Assembly (NCBI RefSeq): GCF_012034935.1
Contig: NZ_JAATEN010000001.1
Coordinates: 372,001-436,000 of the forward strand
Direction of reading: 5' to 3'
Source of the DNA: Streptomyces zingiberis
GTDB lineage: Bacteria; Actinomycetota; Actinomycetes; Streptomycetales; Streptomycetaceae
Length of the DNA stretch: 64,000 bases
The notes beneath the pieces are model-generated. The model was not told the origin of the DNA and did not search any database. It saw only the letters and a list, made by a program, of their open reading frames with translations. The translations under genes and the position numbers were made by a program. Below are positions 1 through 10,232 of this stretch, in pieces. The number at the start of each line of letters is the position of its first letter. Position 1 is the stretch's first letter.

Positions 1-1432
<1,432 letters not shown>

Positions 1433-1436
<4 letters not shown>

Positions 1437-2527
1437 AACTGCCGAGTCACGACATCGCCGCGCGGGACCACCCGGACGGCACGGGCTTCCGCATCCAGCT
1501 CCCGCGCCGGATCGCGGTGCGCCCGCTGCGCCAGGTGGCCCGGCGGCTGCTGCTCGCGCTGCTCGTCCTGCTGGCGACGGTGCTGATCGTCTACCTCGAC
1601 AGCGACGGCTACCACGACAACGCCGGCGGGACCGTCGGCTTTCTCGACGCCTTCTACTACGCCACCGTCACCCTCTCCACCACCGGCTACGGTGACATCG
1701 TCCCGGCGAGCGACGGCGCGCGCCTGATCAACGTGCTGGTGGTGACGCCGCTGCGGGTGATCTTCCTGATCATCCTGGTCGGCACCACCCTGGAGGTCCT
1801 CACGGAACGCACCCGTGAGGAGTGGCGGCTGGCCCGCTGGAGGAGCAACTTGCGCGACCACACCGTCATCGTCGGCTTCGGCACCAAGGGCCGCTCGGCC
1901 GTGCTGACCCTGCATGCCAAGGGGCTGGCCAAGGACCAGGTCGTCATCGTCGACCCCAGTGGCAAGGTCATCGACGCGGCCAACGCCGAGGGGTTCGTGG
2001 GCGTCGTCGGCGACGCCACCCGCAGCGACGTCCTGCTCCGCGCCGAGGCGCAGAAGGCCCGCCAGATCATCATCGCCACCCAGCGCGACGACACCGCCGT
2101 CCTGGTCACCCTGACGGCCCGTCAGCTCAACCGCTCGGCGAAGATCGTGTCCGCGGTCCGGGAGGAGGAGAACGCGCCGCTGCTCCGGCAGTCCGGCGCC
2201 GACGCCGTCATCACCAGCGCCAGCGCCGCCGGGCGGCTGCTCGGCCTCTCCACGCTCAGCCCCAACGCGGGCATGGTGATGGAGGACCTCATCTCCCAGG
2301 GCAGTGGGCTCGACCTGATCGAACGCCCGGTCGTCAAGGCCGAGGTGGGCCGCTCGGTGCGGGAGACCGACGACCTCGTGGTCTCCGTCCTCCGCGGCCA
2401 CCGGCTGCTGGGTTACGACGACCCCACCGCGAGCCCGCTGCGCTCCACCGACCGCCTCATCACCATCAAGCGCGCCCGGCCGCGGGCCCATCCGGCGGAA
2501 CCGGAGGAGCGCCGCGTCCGGGAGTAG
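1433..2527 (+). CDS. Potassium channel protein with TrkA-N (RCK) domain
   Basis: Predicted K+ channel subunit of 364 residues in the plasma membrane. The N-terminal part has a hydrophobic helix (LLLALLVLLATVLIVYL, about 35-55), a pore loop with the K+ selectivity filter TTGYGD near residue 85, and a second helix (VIFLIILVGTTLEVL). A cytosolic Rossmann-type RCK/TrkA-N domain follows, with HTVIVGFGTKGRSAV giving the nucleotide-binding GxGxxG-like loop, then a short TrkA-C-like region. The two-helix, one-pore layout fits a KtrB-independent, MthK-like channel. The GTG start overlaps the moeA stop (GTGA), so translation is probably coupled. An ORF extending far upstream in this frame is a shadow over moeA. 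Confidence 0.9.
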
Positions 2528-2537
2528 CCTCGCGGGC

Positions 2538-3533
2538 ATGGCTATGCACGCGATCACCATTCCCGAACCCGGCGGACCCGAGGCCCTGGTGTGGACCGAG
2601 GTCCCGGACCCCGAACCGGCCGAGGGCGAGGTGCTGGTCGAGGTCGCGGCCGCCGGCGTCAACCGGGCGGACGTCCTGCAACGCCAGGGGTTCTACGACC
2701 CGCCCCCCGGCACCTCCCCGTACCCCGGGCTGGAGTGCTCCGGCCGGATCGCCGCGCTGGGACCGGGGGTCTCCGGCTGGGCGGTGGGCGACGAGGTCTG
2801 CGCGCTGCTGACCGGCGGCGGGTACGCGGAGAAGGTCGCCGTGCCGGCCGGCCAGCTCCTCCCGCTGCCCCACGGCACGGCGGGGGCGGTGGACGTCCTC
2901 ACGGCCTCCGCGCTCCCGGAGGTCACCTGCACCGTCTGGTCCAACGTCTTCATGATCGCCCACCTGCGGCCCGGGGACACGCTGCTGGTGCACGGCGGCG
3001 GCAGCGGCATCGGGACGATGGCGGTCCAGCTCGCGAAGGCGGCCGGCGCCCGGGTCGCGGTCACCGCGGGCAGCGCGGAGAAGCTGGAGCGCTGCCGCGA
3101 ACTCGGCGCGGACATCCTGATCAACTACCGCGAGCAGGACTTCGTCGAGGAACTGCGGAAGGCCACGGACGGCGCCGGGGCCGACGTCATCCTGGACATC
3201 ATCGGCGCCAAGTACCTGGAGCGGAACGTGAAGGCGCTGGCGGTCAACGGCCGGCTGGCGGTCATCGGCCTGCAGGGCGGCGTCAAGGGCGAGCTGAACC
3301 TGGGCGCCCTGCTGGCGAAGCGGGCCGCCGTCACGGCCACCTCGCTGCGGGGCCGGCCCGCGGTGGAGAAGGCGTCGATCGTGGCTGCCGTGCGGGAGCA
3401 CGTGTGGCCGCTGGTGGGGGACGGCCGGGTGCGCCCGGTCGTGGACCGCACGCTGCCGATGAGCGAGGCGGCCCAGGCTCACCGGGCGCTGGAGGACAGC
3501 GGCCACGTCGGCAAGATCCTGCTGGTGCCCTGA
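2538..3533 (+). CDS. NAD(P)H-quinone oxidoreductase, MDR superfamily
   Basis: Zinc-free medium-chain dehydrogenase/reductase of the quinone oxidoreductase (QOR/TIGR02824) type, 331 residues, expected to reduce quinones with NADPH in the cytosol. The N-terminal GroES-like half contains GVNRADVLQRQGFYDPPPG. The coenzyme half contains HGGGSGIGTMAVQLAKAAGARV, the NADPH-binding glycine loop (AxxGxGxxxxQ type). Length is typical. There is no clear Shine-Dalgarno, but TAGCCT (2525-2530, sharing the stop of the upstream gene) lies 7 nt before the ATG. This is the Streptomyces leaderless layout, so the gene may have its own promoter as well as read-through from the channel gene. Confidence 0.9.
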   Translation: MAMHAITIPEPGGPEALVWTEVPDPEPAEGEVLVEVAAAGVNRADVLQRQGFYDPPPGTSPYPGLECSGRIAALGPGVSGWAVGDEVCALLTGGGYAEKVAVPAGQLLPLPHGTAGAVDVLTASALPEVTCTVWSNVFMIAHLRPGDTLLVHGGGSGIGTMAVQLAKAAGARVAVTAGSAEKLERCRELGADILINYREQDFVEELRKATDGAGADVILDIIGAKYLERNVKALAVNGRLAVIGLQGGVKGELNLGALLAKRAAVTATSLRGRPAVEKASIVAAVREHVWPLVGDGRVRPVVDRTLPMSEAAQAHRALEDSGHVGKILLVP

Positions 3534-3534
3534 C

Positions 3535-3588
3535 GGCTACGGCTACGGCTACGGCCTCGGCTGTGGCTGTGGCTGTGGCTGCGGCGGC
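3535..3588. repeat. Nine imperfect GGCTAC/GGCTGT hexamers
   Basis: Immediately after the oxidoreductase stop there are three GGCTAC, one GGCCTC, three GGCTGT, one GGCTGC and one GGCGGC units in register. This is a short slippage-type tandem repeat in noncoding DNA; no function is evident. Confidence 0.85.
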
Positions 3589-4190
3589 GACAGCGACAGC
3601 GGTCGTGACGGTGGCGGGGCGGGAGCGCGCCGTGTGAGACGCGGCGCGGGCCGCCGGGGTGAGCGCCGGGGGTGAACGCCGGGGCCGCGCGCCGCCGCCG
3701 GAACACCGCCGCCGGGCGGGCCGCCCGCCCCGGTACGCCGCCCCGGGCCGACGGCGTCCCGGTCCCCCGGGGTCCGGGCCCGCACGCGCGGCGCCGGCCC
3801 GGGGTGGCACCGCCCGGCCCACTCCCTGCCCGGGCGGGCCGACCCGCGACGGACCGGCGCGGGCGCGATCGCCGCCGCCGGCCCGGGGGCGCCTGCGGCG
3901 GGGTGCCCATGGCGGCCGGAGCCTGCCCGGGCCGGACGCCGGTGGAGGGCCGACGCATCCGGCACCCCGCCCGGGATGCCGGGAATGCCCAACTGTGTGA
4001 CGCTGAAGGTGTTCCGGCGTGTCACGGGTGGTCTCCCGGGCGGTGACATCCCCCGCCGGGCGGCGCCCCGCCTGCCGGATCCGGCACGGCGCACGCGGCG
4101 CCGGCCCGGCGTGACGTGGCTCCGCGCGGCGAGGTCCGGCGTGGTGGTGTGCCGGGCGTTCCACCACTCCGTCCGGGAAGGGGGCCGAGG
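3589..4190. other. GC-rich intergenic region without a convincing gene
   Basis: About 600 bp between the oxidoreductase and the anchored hypothetical protein. Open frames here are Arg/Pro/Ala-rich shadows with no family pattern. The 3' half (about 3980-4090) is slightly less GC-rich and probably contains the promoter of the downstream gene. A Shine-Dalgarno-like AAGGGGG lies just before 4191. Confidence 0.5.
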
Positions 4191-5057
4191 GTGGCTCCGG
4201 TCCTTCGTCCACGGCTTCTCGGGCTCCTGCTGGTGGCCGCGGTGCTCACCCCGGTCCTCGGCGTCCTGCTGCGTGAAGGCGCCGCGCCACGCGAGCCGTT
4301 CACCGGCGACCGCGCGCCGCGGGCGGTGTCCGCGCCGGGACTCACGGCTGTCCGGTACGACGAGCCGTCGGCCGGGCGGCGGGCCGCGGAGGGCCGCGCC
4401 CGCCCGGGACGGCCGCCCGGGTACGGCGCCGGCCCTCCAGGCCACAGCGCCCGCGGCCAGGACGTCCGCGGCCAGGACGCCCACGAGCACGCCGCCCACG
4501 GCTCCGGCGCCCGTGAGGACCACGTCCACGGCGAGCGGGGGTACGGCGAGCCGAACCGCGGCGAGGAGGTGGGCGCGCGGGCGGCCCGGCCCGGTGGCCC
4601 GGCCGGGACCCCGGGAGCCGGTGCCCCCCTCGCCGACGTCCTCGCACCGCAGCCGCCGGGCGGGCGGGCCCACACCTCCGGCGCATCCCGCGAAGGGCCC
4701 TCCGCGGCGGAAGCCTCCCGGAGGGACCGCGAAGCGGACCCCCTCCGGCGCGGCGCGGCCCCGGCGACACCGGCCGCCTCTGCCGCGGGCCCCGGGGATT
4801 CCGGCACGGGAGCGGACCGGGAGAGCGGCGCAGCCGGAGCCGCAGCCGGAGCCGGAGACGGAGCCGAGGACGGAGCCGAGGACGAAGGCGAGGTCACGAC
4901 GGCGGGACGGCCGGCCCAGGGGAATGCCGGCGCCCCGGCCGCCGCGACCGCCCGCACCGGCGGCAGGCCGGGCTCGCGGGTGCTGGAACTCGGGACCGGC
5001 CTCCTGTGCATGGGGCTGGGCCTCGGCTTCTTCGGCCTGCGGTTGCGCCGGGGCTGA
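4191..5057 (+). CDS. Hypothetical protein with N- and C-terminal membrane segments
   Basis: 288 residues, not matched to a named family. After a short basic start there is a hydrophobic segment (LLGLLLVAAVLTPVLGVLL, about 8-27) acting as signal peptide or anchor. A long disordered stretch rich in Gly, Ala, Arg, His and Glu follows, including AHGSGAREDHVHGERGYGE and an Asp/Glu-rich GAEDGAEDEGE run. A second hydrophobic stretch (GTGLLCMGLGLGFFGL) sits at the very C-terminus with a basic tail. The layout fits a surface protein tethered at both ends, or a cleaved signal plus C-terminal anchor. GTG at 4191 was chosen because it opens directly onto the hydrophobic segment and has a purine-rich site upstream; longer in-frame starts add only low-complexity sequence. 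It sits between the oxidoreductase and bpa and may be conserved there. Confidence 0.65.
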   Translation: MAPVLRPRLLGLLLVAAVLTPVLGVLLREGAAPREPFTGDRAPRAVSAPGLTAVRYDEPSAGRRAAEGRARPGRPPGYGAGPPGHSARGQDVRGQDAHEHAAHGSGAREDHVHGERGYGEPNRGEEVGARAARPGGPAGTPGAGAPLADVLAPQPPGGRAHTSGASREGPSAAEASRRDREADPLRRGAAPATPAASAAGPGDSGTGADRESGAAGAAAGAGDGAEDGAEDEGEVTTAGRPAQGNAGAPAAATARTGGRPGSRVLELGTGLLCMGLGLGFFGLRLRRG

Positions 5058-5133
5058 CCGGCGCCCGTACGGGGCCGCCCGTCGGCTTCCGCAGCGCCCG
5101 TCGGTCTTTCTCAGCCTCCGCAGCGTCCTCAGC

Positions 5134-5169
5134 GCCTGCGGTGCCTGCGGTGCCTGTGGTGCCTGTGGA
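5134..5169. repeat. Four 9-bp repeats (GCCTGCGGT-type)
   Basis: GCCTGCGGT occurs twice, followed by GCCTGTGGT and GCCTGTGGA in direct tandem in the gap before bpa. It is noncoding and probably slippage-derived. Confidence 0.8.
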
Positions 5170-5200
5170 GCGAGCCCGTCTCCGTGCGCCTGAAGCGAGG

Positions 5201-5257
5201 CCGCCCGTCCCCGTCCGAAGCCGCCCGTCCCCGTCCGAACCCGCCCGTTCCCGGGAC
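5201..5257. repeat. 20-bp direct repeat, about 2.5 copies
   Basis: The unit begins CCGCCCGTCC and ends CCGTCCGAA(G/C). Two full copies (5201-5220, 5221-5240) and a partial third (from 5241) lie upstream of bpa. No known operator was recognised. Confidence 0.8.
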
Positions 5258-5373
5258 TGCCCCGGCCCGTCCCCGCCCCGGGCCCGGCGGCCGGCCTGCC
5301 CCGCAGCCGTGTGAGGACCGTCTCGCCGGTCCCTCCCGACCGGCCCGCCGCGCTGTGCGCGAGAATGGGCGGT

Positions 5374-5940
5374 ATGGAGAACCCGAGGAACGAACGGTCG
5401 CAGGAGAGCTCGCACGTCCTGGTCGTGGGGCCGGACGGAATGGCCCTCGGAAACGCCGATTCCGCCGGTGGGGAGGGGGGCGAGTCCCGCGAGACGCCGC
5501 TGACGGAGATGGTCGAGCAGCCCGCCAAGGTCATGCGCATCGGCAGCATGATCAAGCAGTTGCTGGAGGAGGTCCGCGCGGCCCCTCTCGACGAGGCGAG
5601 CCGGGTGCGCCTGAAGGAGATCCACGCCGGATCGGTCAAGGAACTGGAGGACGGGCTCGCGCCGGAGCTGGTCGAGGAGCTGGAGCGGCTGTCGCTGCCC
5701 TTCACCGACGACGTCGTGCCCACCGAGGCCGAGCTGCGCATCGCGCAGGCCCAGCTGGTCGGCTGGCTGGAGGGGCTCTTCCACGGCATCCAGACCGCGC
5801 TCTTCGCCCAGCAGATGGCGGCCCGGGCCCAGCTGGAGCAGATGCGCCGCGCCCTGCCGCCGGGGACGCACCTCCCCGAGCAGGGCGACGAGGAGGGCAG
5901 CGGCCTCCGTGGCGGCGCCCGCTCGGGCCCGTACCTGTAG
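5374..5940 (+). CDS. bpa: Bacterial proteasome activator Bpa/PafE (DUF2587)
   Basis: 188-residue homologue of the mycobacterial ATP-independent proteasome activator. In that family the protein forms a ring that docks on the 20S core through its C-terminal residues and feeds unfolded proteins to it. The helical core is clear (MVEQPAKVMRIGSMIKQLLE, ASRVRLKEIHAGSVKELEDGL, VGWLEGLFHGIQTALFAQQM). The protein ends in GPYL, where the M. tuberculosis protein has the docking motif GQYL. ATG 5374 is preferred; ATG 5365 (adding MGG) is possible. The proteasome and Pup-ligase genes are not in this window. A strong hairpin follows at once. Confidence 0.9.
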   Translation: MENPRNERSQESSHVLVVGPDGMALGNADSAGGEGGESRETPLTEMVEQPAKVMRIGSMIKQLLEEVRAAPLDEASRVRLKEIHAGSVKELEDGLAPELVEELERLSLPFTDDVVPTEAELRIAQAQLVGWLEGLFHGIQTALFAQQMAARAQLEQMRRALPPGTHLPEQGDEEGSGLRGGARSGPYL

Positions 5941-5960
5941 GGACCCCCGGTTTCCGCGAC

Positions 5961-5997
5961 GGGGCCGCGGCGGGGGCACGCCCCGGGCCGCGGCCCC
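5961..5997. terminator. Bidirectional hairpin between bpa and the PASTA-type kinase
   Basis: Perfect 11-bp inverted repeat GGGGCCGCGGC / GCCGCGGCCCC with a G/C-rich inner region that can pair further. It lies between convergent genes and has no U-tract, as usual in Streptomyces. Confidence 0.75.
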
Positions 5998-6127
5998 GAA
6001 GCGGCGCCACAACCGTCCCGCGGCCGGTCGGCGCCGGTCCCCCGGCGGCCGGCCCCGTGACCCGTGTCCCCGTCACCGGCCGCCGTGTGCCCGGGGCCTC
6101 ACGCGACGGGCGAGGCCCCGCCGCCGC

Positions 6128-7906
6128 TCACTCGGGGTTGCCGGTGGCCACGGTCAGGGTGATCTTGTCCTTCTTCGGGTCGAACGCCTCGCCCTGGCGC
6201 GGGATCTGCTCCAGCACCGAGTTCTTGCCCCAGATGGAGGAGTCCTCGTACTCCAGCTCGTTGTACTTCCAGCCCGCCGCGTTCATGCACTCCTTCACCG
6301 ACGCGATGTGGCGGGTCTGGAAGTCCGGCATGCGCACCGAATTCTTGTCCTCGTAGTGCTCGTAGGCGTCGGTGCACTTCTCCTTCTGGATGGTGCGGCT
6401 CTTGTCCTCGGGGATCTCCTCGGAGGCCTTCTCGGTCTCCCCGTCGTCCGCGCCACCGGAGTCGTCGGAGCCGCCGTCGCCGGAGTCCCGGGAGCCCTCG
6501 GACCCGGGCGTCCCGTCCGGGGAGCCCGAGGAGGCGTCCTCGCCGCCCGTGCCCGCCTCCTGGCTGCTCCCCGTCCCGACCGAGGGGGTGCGGGTTCCCT
6601 CGTCGTCGGCGAGGATCCAGCTGGTGAGGAGGAGGCCGCCCACGCCCAGCGCCACGGCCGACACGATGGCGACCACCAGCGGCGCGTTGCTCCGCCGGGG
6701 GGCGGGGCCGGGACCGCCGGGCGGGTTGAGGTTGTACGCCGCGGCCCCGCCCGGCGGGCCGTACGGGGCGTGCCCCGGGTAGCCCGGCCGGGCCAGGGGG
6801 TAGGTGCTGGGCGGCGGCGGTGTGGACGGGCCGAAGCCGCCGGGGCCGTGCTGCGGCCCGTACGGGGGAGGGGAGCCGGGCAGGCCCTGCGCGCCGTGTG
6901 GTGCCGCGGCCGGATTCTGCTGGTCCAGCGGCGGGAAGACCGCCGCGGCCACGCCCGCGCCGCTGGCGCCGGTGCCCGTGCCCGGGACGATCGCCGGGGC
7001 CGCGCCCGTCTGCCCGCTGCGGGCCGCGCGCTCGCACTCCTGCCGCATGGCCTCGGCGGACGGGAAGCGCTCGTTCGGGTTCTTCTTCAGCGCCCGCGCG
7101 ACCAGCGCGTCCACCACGGGCGGGACGGAGCGGTTGATGTCCGAGGGCGCGGGCGGCTCCTCCTGGACGTGCGCGTAGGCGATCGCCAGCGGGGAGTCGG
7201 CGTCGAAGGGCAGCCGGCCGGTCAGCAGCTCGAAGAGGAGGATGCCGACGGAGTAGAGGTCGGAGCGGGCGTCGACGCCGCGCCCCAGCGCCTGCTCCGG
7301 CGAGAGGTACTGCGGGGTGCCGACGACCATGCCGGTCTGTGTCATGGACGTCACACCGGACTGGACGGCCCGCGCGATGCCGAAGTCCATGACCTTCACC
7401 ACATCGCGCCGGTTCATCATGACGTTGCCCGGCTTGATGTCCCGGTGGACCAGCCCCATCTCGTGGCTGACCTCCAGCGCCGCGAGAACGTCGCCGGCGA
7501 TCCGCAGCGCCCGGTCGGCGGGCATGGCGCCGTGCCGGGCCACGTCCTCGTCGAGCACGGCGCGCAGCGGCCGGCCGTCCACGTACTCCATGACGATGTA
7601 CGGCATCCCGCCACCGCCCTCGTCCGCCGGGAGCGGGTCCTCACCGGTGTCGAAGACGGAGACGATGTTGGTGTGCGAGAGCTTGGCGACGGCCTGTGCC
7701 TCGCGGCGGAAACGTTCGCGGAACGCCTCCTCGCGGCCCAGCTCGGAGTGGAGGACCTTGATCGCGACCTGCCGGTCCAGCACGGTGTCGTGGGCCAGGT
7801 ACACGGAGGCCATGCCGCCCGCGCCGAGCTGATTCCGGAGCTGGTACCGCCCGCCCGCAACCGAGCGTCCCTGGAACCGGTTCCGGTCGCCGTCGCCGCC
7901 GCTCAT
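6128..7906 (-). CDS. Membrane Ser/Thr protein kinase with a C-terminal PASTA-like domain
   Basis: Hanks-type kinase of 592 residues. The N-terminal kinase domain (about 20-285) has the glycine loop GAGGMASVY, catalytic Lys50 (VAIK), HRDIKPGN with Asp156, DFG with Asp174, and the GTPQYLSPEQ activation segment with Ser/Thr sites just before it. A Gly/Pro-rich juxtamembrane linker leads to one membrane helix (APLVVAIVSAVALGVGGLLLTSWIL). An acidic linker and an external C-terminal domain follow (ASVKECMNAAGWKYNELEYED ending PKKDKITLTVATG), which resembles a single PASTA module used to sense peptidoglycan. The ATG has a GGGGGA site 9 nt upstream. The gene is divergent from a second kinase. Substrate is unknown. 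Confidence 0.92.
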   Translation of the reverse strand: MSGGDGDRNRFQGRSVAGGRYQLRNQLGAGGMASVYLAHDTVLDRQVAIKVLHSELGREEAFRERFRREAQAVAKLSHTNIVSVFDTGEDPLPADEGGGGMPYIVMEYVDGRPLRAVLDEDVARHGAMPADRALRIAGDVLAALEVSHEMGLVHRDIKPGNVMMNRRDVVKVMDFGIARAVQSGVTSMTQTGMVVGTPQYLSPEQALGRGVDARSDLYSVGILLFELLTGRLPFDADSPLAIAYAHVQEEPPAPSDINRSVPPVVDALVARALKKNPNERFPSAEAMRQECERAARSGQTGAAPAIVPGTGTGASGAGVAAAVFPPLDQQNPAAAPHGAQGLPGSPPPYGPQHGPGGFGPSTPPPPSTYPLARPGYPGHAPYGPPGGAAAYNLNPPGGPGPAPRRSNAPLVVAIVSAVALGVGGLLLTSWILADDEGTRTPSVGTGSSQEAGTGGEDASSGSPDGTPGSEGSRDSGDGGSDDSGGADDGETEKASEEIPEDKSRTIQKEKCTDAYEHYEDKNSVRMPDFQTRHIASVKECMNAAGWKYNELEYEDSSIWGKNSVLEQIPRQGEAFDPKKDKITLTVATGNPE

Positions 7907-8267
7907 GTGACTGACTCCCCCTCGGCGGACGGCCGTCCGGACTGGGACCGGCCCGCTGGTCGAACTATCCTGACTACCCTGATTATCGGCCAAGTCTGCC
8001 GTAGGGCCGAGAGACGTCAAGCCATGTGCCCGTTCCGTGACCGGATGGGCGGGAAGCGTCACGGCGTCCTCACGAGAAGCCTCCGTCCGGCCGTCCCGGC
8101 AGGCGGGACGGCCCGTCCACCGCGGAACCGGCCGCCCCGCGAAGGCTGTAGCGTGCCTTCGGAAGACTTTCGGGTCCCCGGGCCGTGGCGCCGGTGGCGC
8201 GGCCGGGTGAACCCCCACCGCGCACAGCGGGACCAGATGACTGACGGCGAGGACTGGGCGAGGACTG
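7907..8267. promoter_or_regulatory. Divergent promoter region of the two kinase genes
   Basis: 361 bp between divergent starts. The part at about 7955-8030 is clearly less GC-rich (CTATCCTGACTACCCTGATT) and is the likely core promoter area; reversed it offers GATAAT- and TAGTCA-like -10 elements for the minus-strand kinase. Exact starts cannot be fixed by eye. Confidence 0.45.
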
Positions 8268-9896
8268 ATGTCACAGACGCACGGCGCCGGGGGCCCGTCC
8301 GCATCCGATCCGGCGCGCGGTGACCGAGTGACCGGACCCTCCGCCGACTCCCCCGAGTTCTGGGGCGACGGCGGGCTGGTCGGGGACGGCCGTTACCGGC
8401 TGACGCACCGGCTCGGCCGCGGCGGCATGGCGGAGGTCTTCGCCGCGGAGGATGTGCGGCTGGGCCGGACGGTGGCGGTGAAGCTGCTCCGCTCCGACCT
8501 GGCCGAGGACCCGGTCTCCAAGGCCCGCTTCACGCGCGAGGCCCAGTCGGTGGCGGGGCTCAACCACCACGCGGTGGTCGCCGTCTACGACTCCGGCGAG
8601 GACGTGGTCGGCGGCAGCACCGTGCCGTACATCGTCATGGAGCTGGTCGAGGGATCGACCATCCGCGACCTGCTGGGCGCCGACGCGCCGCCGCCGGACC
8701 AGGCCCTGATCATCGTCTCCGGGGTGCTGGAGGCGCTGGCCTACAGCCACCACCACGGCATCGTGCACCGGGACATCAAGCCCGCCAACGTGATCATCAC
8801 CAACGGCGGCGCGGTCAAGGTCATGGACTTCGGCATCGCCCGCGCCCTGCACGGCGCGCAGTCCACGATGACGCAGACCGGCATGGTCATGGGCACCCCG
8901 CAGTACCTCTCGCCCGAGCAGGCACTCGGCAAGACCGTCGACACCCGCTCCGACCTCTACGCCACCGGCTGTCTGCTCTACGAACTCCTCGCCCACCGGC
9001 CGCCGTTCACCGGCGAGAGCCCGCTGTCGGTGGTCTACCAGCATGTCCAGGACATGCCCGTGCCGCCCTCCCAGGTCTCGCCCTCGGCGCCGCCGGAGCT
9101 GGACGGGCTCGTGATGCGCTCGCTGGCGAAGGACCCGGACGACCGCTTCCAGACCGCCGAGGAGATGCGCGGCCTGGCCCAGTACGCGCTCCAGATGCTC
9201 GCCGAGCGTGGCTCCCACACGGGCGGTGTCTGGGACACCGGCCCCGTGGACGCCGCCGCCGGGACCGCCCCCACGGCGGCCATGGGCGGCACGGCGATGA
9301 TGCCCGCCGGCGGTGGCGACACCTCGCAGATCCCCGCGCCGCTGCTCGGCGCCCCGCGCCGGGACGACGGCGGCTTCGACGGATACCGGCGCGACGGCGG
9401 CCGGGACGGGCGCGGCGGCGGTGGCGGCGGCCGCGGCACGATGATGGTGCTGGCCGCGCTGGCCGCCATCGCCGTGGTCGTGGGTGTCGTCTACGCGCTC
9501 GGCAACGGGGATGACGGCGGGGATCAGAAGAGCCCCCGGCCCTCCCCGACGGCCTCGAAGGACGCCGGGGAGAAGGGGTCCCCCTCCCCGGAGGAGGACA
9601 CTTCCGAGGACCCCGGGACGGCACCGGAGCCCGGCGGCGAGAACGACGGCTGGAACCGCCCGGAGCAGCCGGGCAACCAGGACACCCCGCCGCGCACCGA
9701 CCCGACCTCCCAGCCGCCCCCGTCCAGCGACCCGCCCACCCAGCCGACCAGTGCGCCCCCGCCCTCCCAGACCACGGGGGGCGACAACGGCGGCGGTGAG
9801 CCGGATCCGGGTGGCGAGGACCCTCCTGGTGACGCGGGCGGCGGCAACGGAGGGACGCCGGGCGGCGCCAGCGGCGGCGAGGAGAACGAGGGCTGA
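8268..9896 (+). CDS. Membrane Ser/Thr protein kinase with a Pro/Ser/Gly-rich external tail
   Basis: 542-residue Hanks-type kinase. The kinase domain (about 42-310) shows GRGGMAEVF, catalytic Lys72 (VAVK), HRDIKPANV, MDFGIAR and GTPQYLSPEQALG. A Gly-rich linker leads to a membrane helix (MMVLAALAAIAVVVGVVYAL, about 390-410). Unlike its divergent neighbour it has no PASTA domain; the roughly 130 external residues are almost all Pro, Ser, Thr, Gly, Asp and Glu, suggesting a wall-spanning or disordered tail. ATG 8268 is preceded by GAGGACTG. The two kinases share the activation-segment pattern STMTQTGMV, suggesting duplication or cross-phosphorylation. Substrate is unknown. Confidence 0.92.
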   Translation: MSQTHGAGGPSASDPARGDRVTGPSADSPEFWGDGGLVGDGRYRLTHRLGRGGMAEVFAAEDVRLGRTVAVKLLRSDLAEDPVSKARFTREAQSVAGLNHHAVVAVYDSGEDVVGGSTVPYIVMELVEGSTIRDLLGADAPPPDQALIIVSGVLEALAYSHHHGIVHRDIKPANVIITNGGAVKVMDFGIARALHGAQSTMTQTGMVMGTPQYLSPEQALGKTVDTRSDLYATGCLLYELLAHRPPFTGESPLSVVYQHVQDMPVPPSQVSPSAPPELDGLVMRSLAKDPDDRFQTAEEMRGLAQYALQMLAERGSHTGGVWDTGPVDAAAGTAPTAAMGGTAMMPAGGGDTSQIPAPLLGAPRRDDGGFDGYRRDGGRDGRGGGGGGRGTMMVLAALAAIAVVVGVVYALGNGDDGGDQKSPRPSPTASKDAGEKGSPSPEEDTSEDPGTAPEPGGENDGWNRPEQPGNQDTPPRTDPTSQPPPSSDPPTQPTSAPPPSQTTGGDNGGGEPDPGGEDPPGDAGGGNGGTPGGASGGEENEG

Positions 9897-9913
9897 CGTC
9901 CTTCCGCCGGTTT

Positions 9914-9934
9914 GGGGCCCGAGCTTCGGGCCCC
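9914..9934. terminator. Hairpin terminator after the second kinase gene
   Basis: Perfect 9-bp stem GGGGCCCGA / TCGGGCCCC with a 3-nt loop, 18 bp after the stop. The rest of the gap to 10232 is GC-rich with no recognisable gene. Confidence 0.75.
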
Positions 9935-10232
9935 GGCCCCGGCCTCTCCGGCGAACCGCGCGTGCGGCCTCCGTCCCCCGGGAAACCGGCGGGAACGGGG
10001 GCCGTTCCGCGTGCGGCGCCGGTCTGGTGCCGGGGGGACGGCCTTCCCGTGCGGGCGCGGGGCGCGGCGGGCTCCGGCGCTCCGCCCGCGTGCGGCCACC
10101 CCGGGCCGCCCGTTCCCGTCCCCGCCCCCGGCGCGGGCTTCCCCGCACCGCCCCGCCCGGCCCGTCCGGTGTTCCGCCCCGAGGCCCGCGCCGGGTGCCC
10201 GCCGCCGGGGGAACCGCCCCGGCTCGCGGCCC

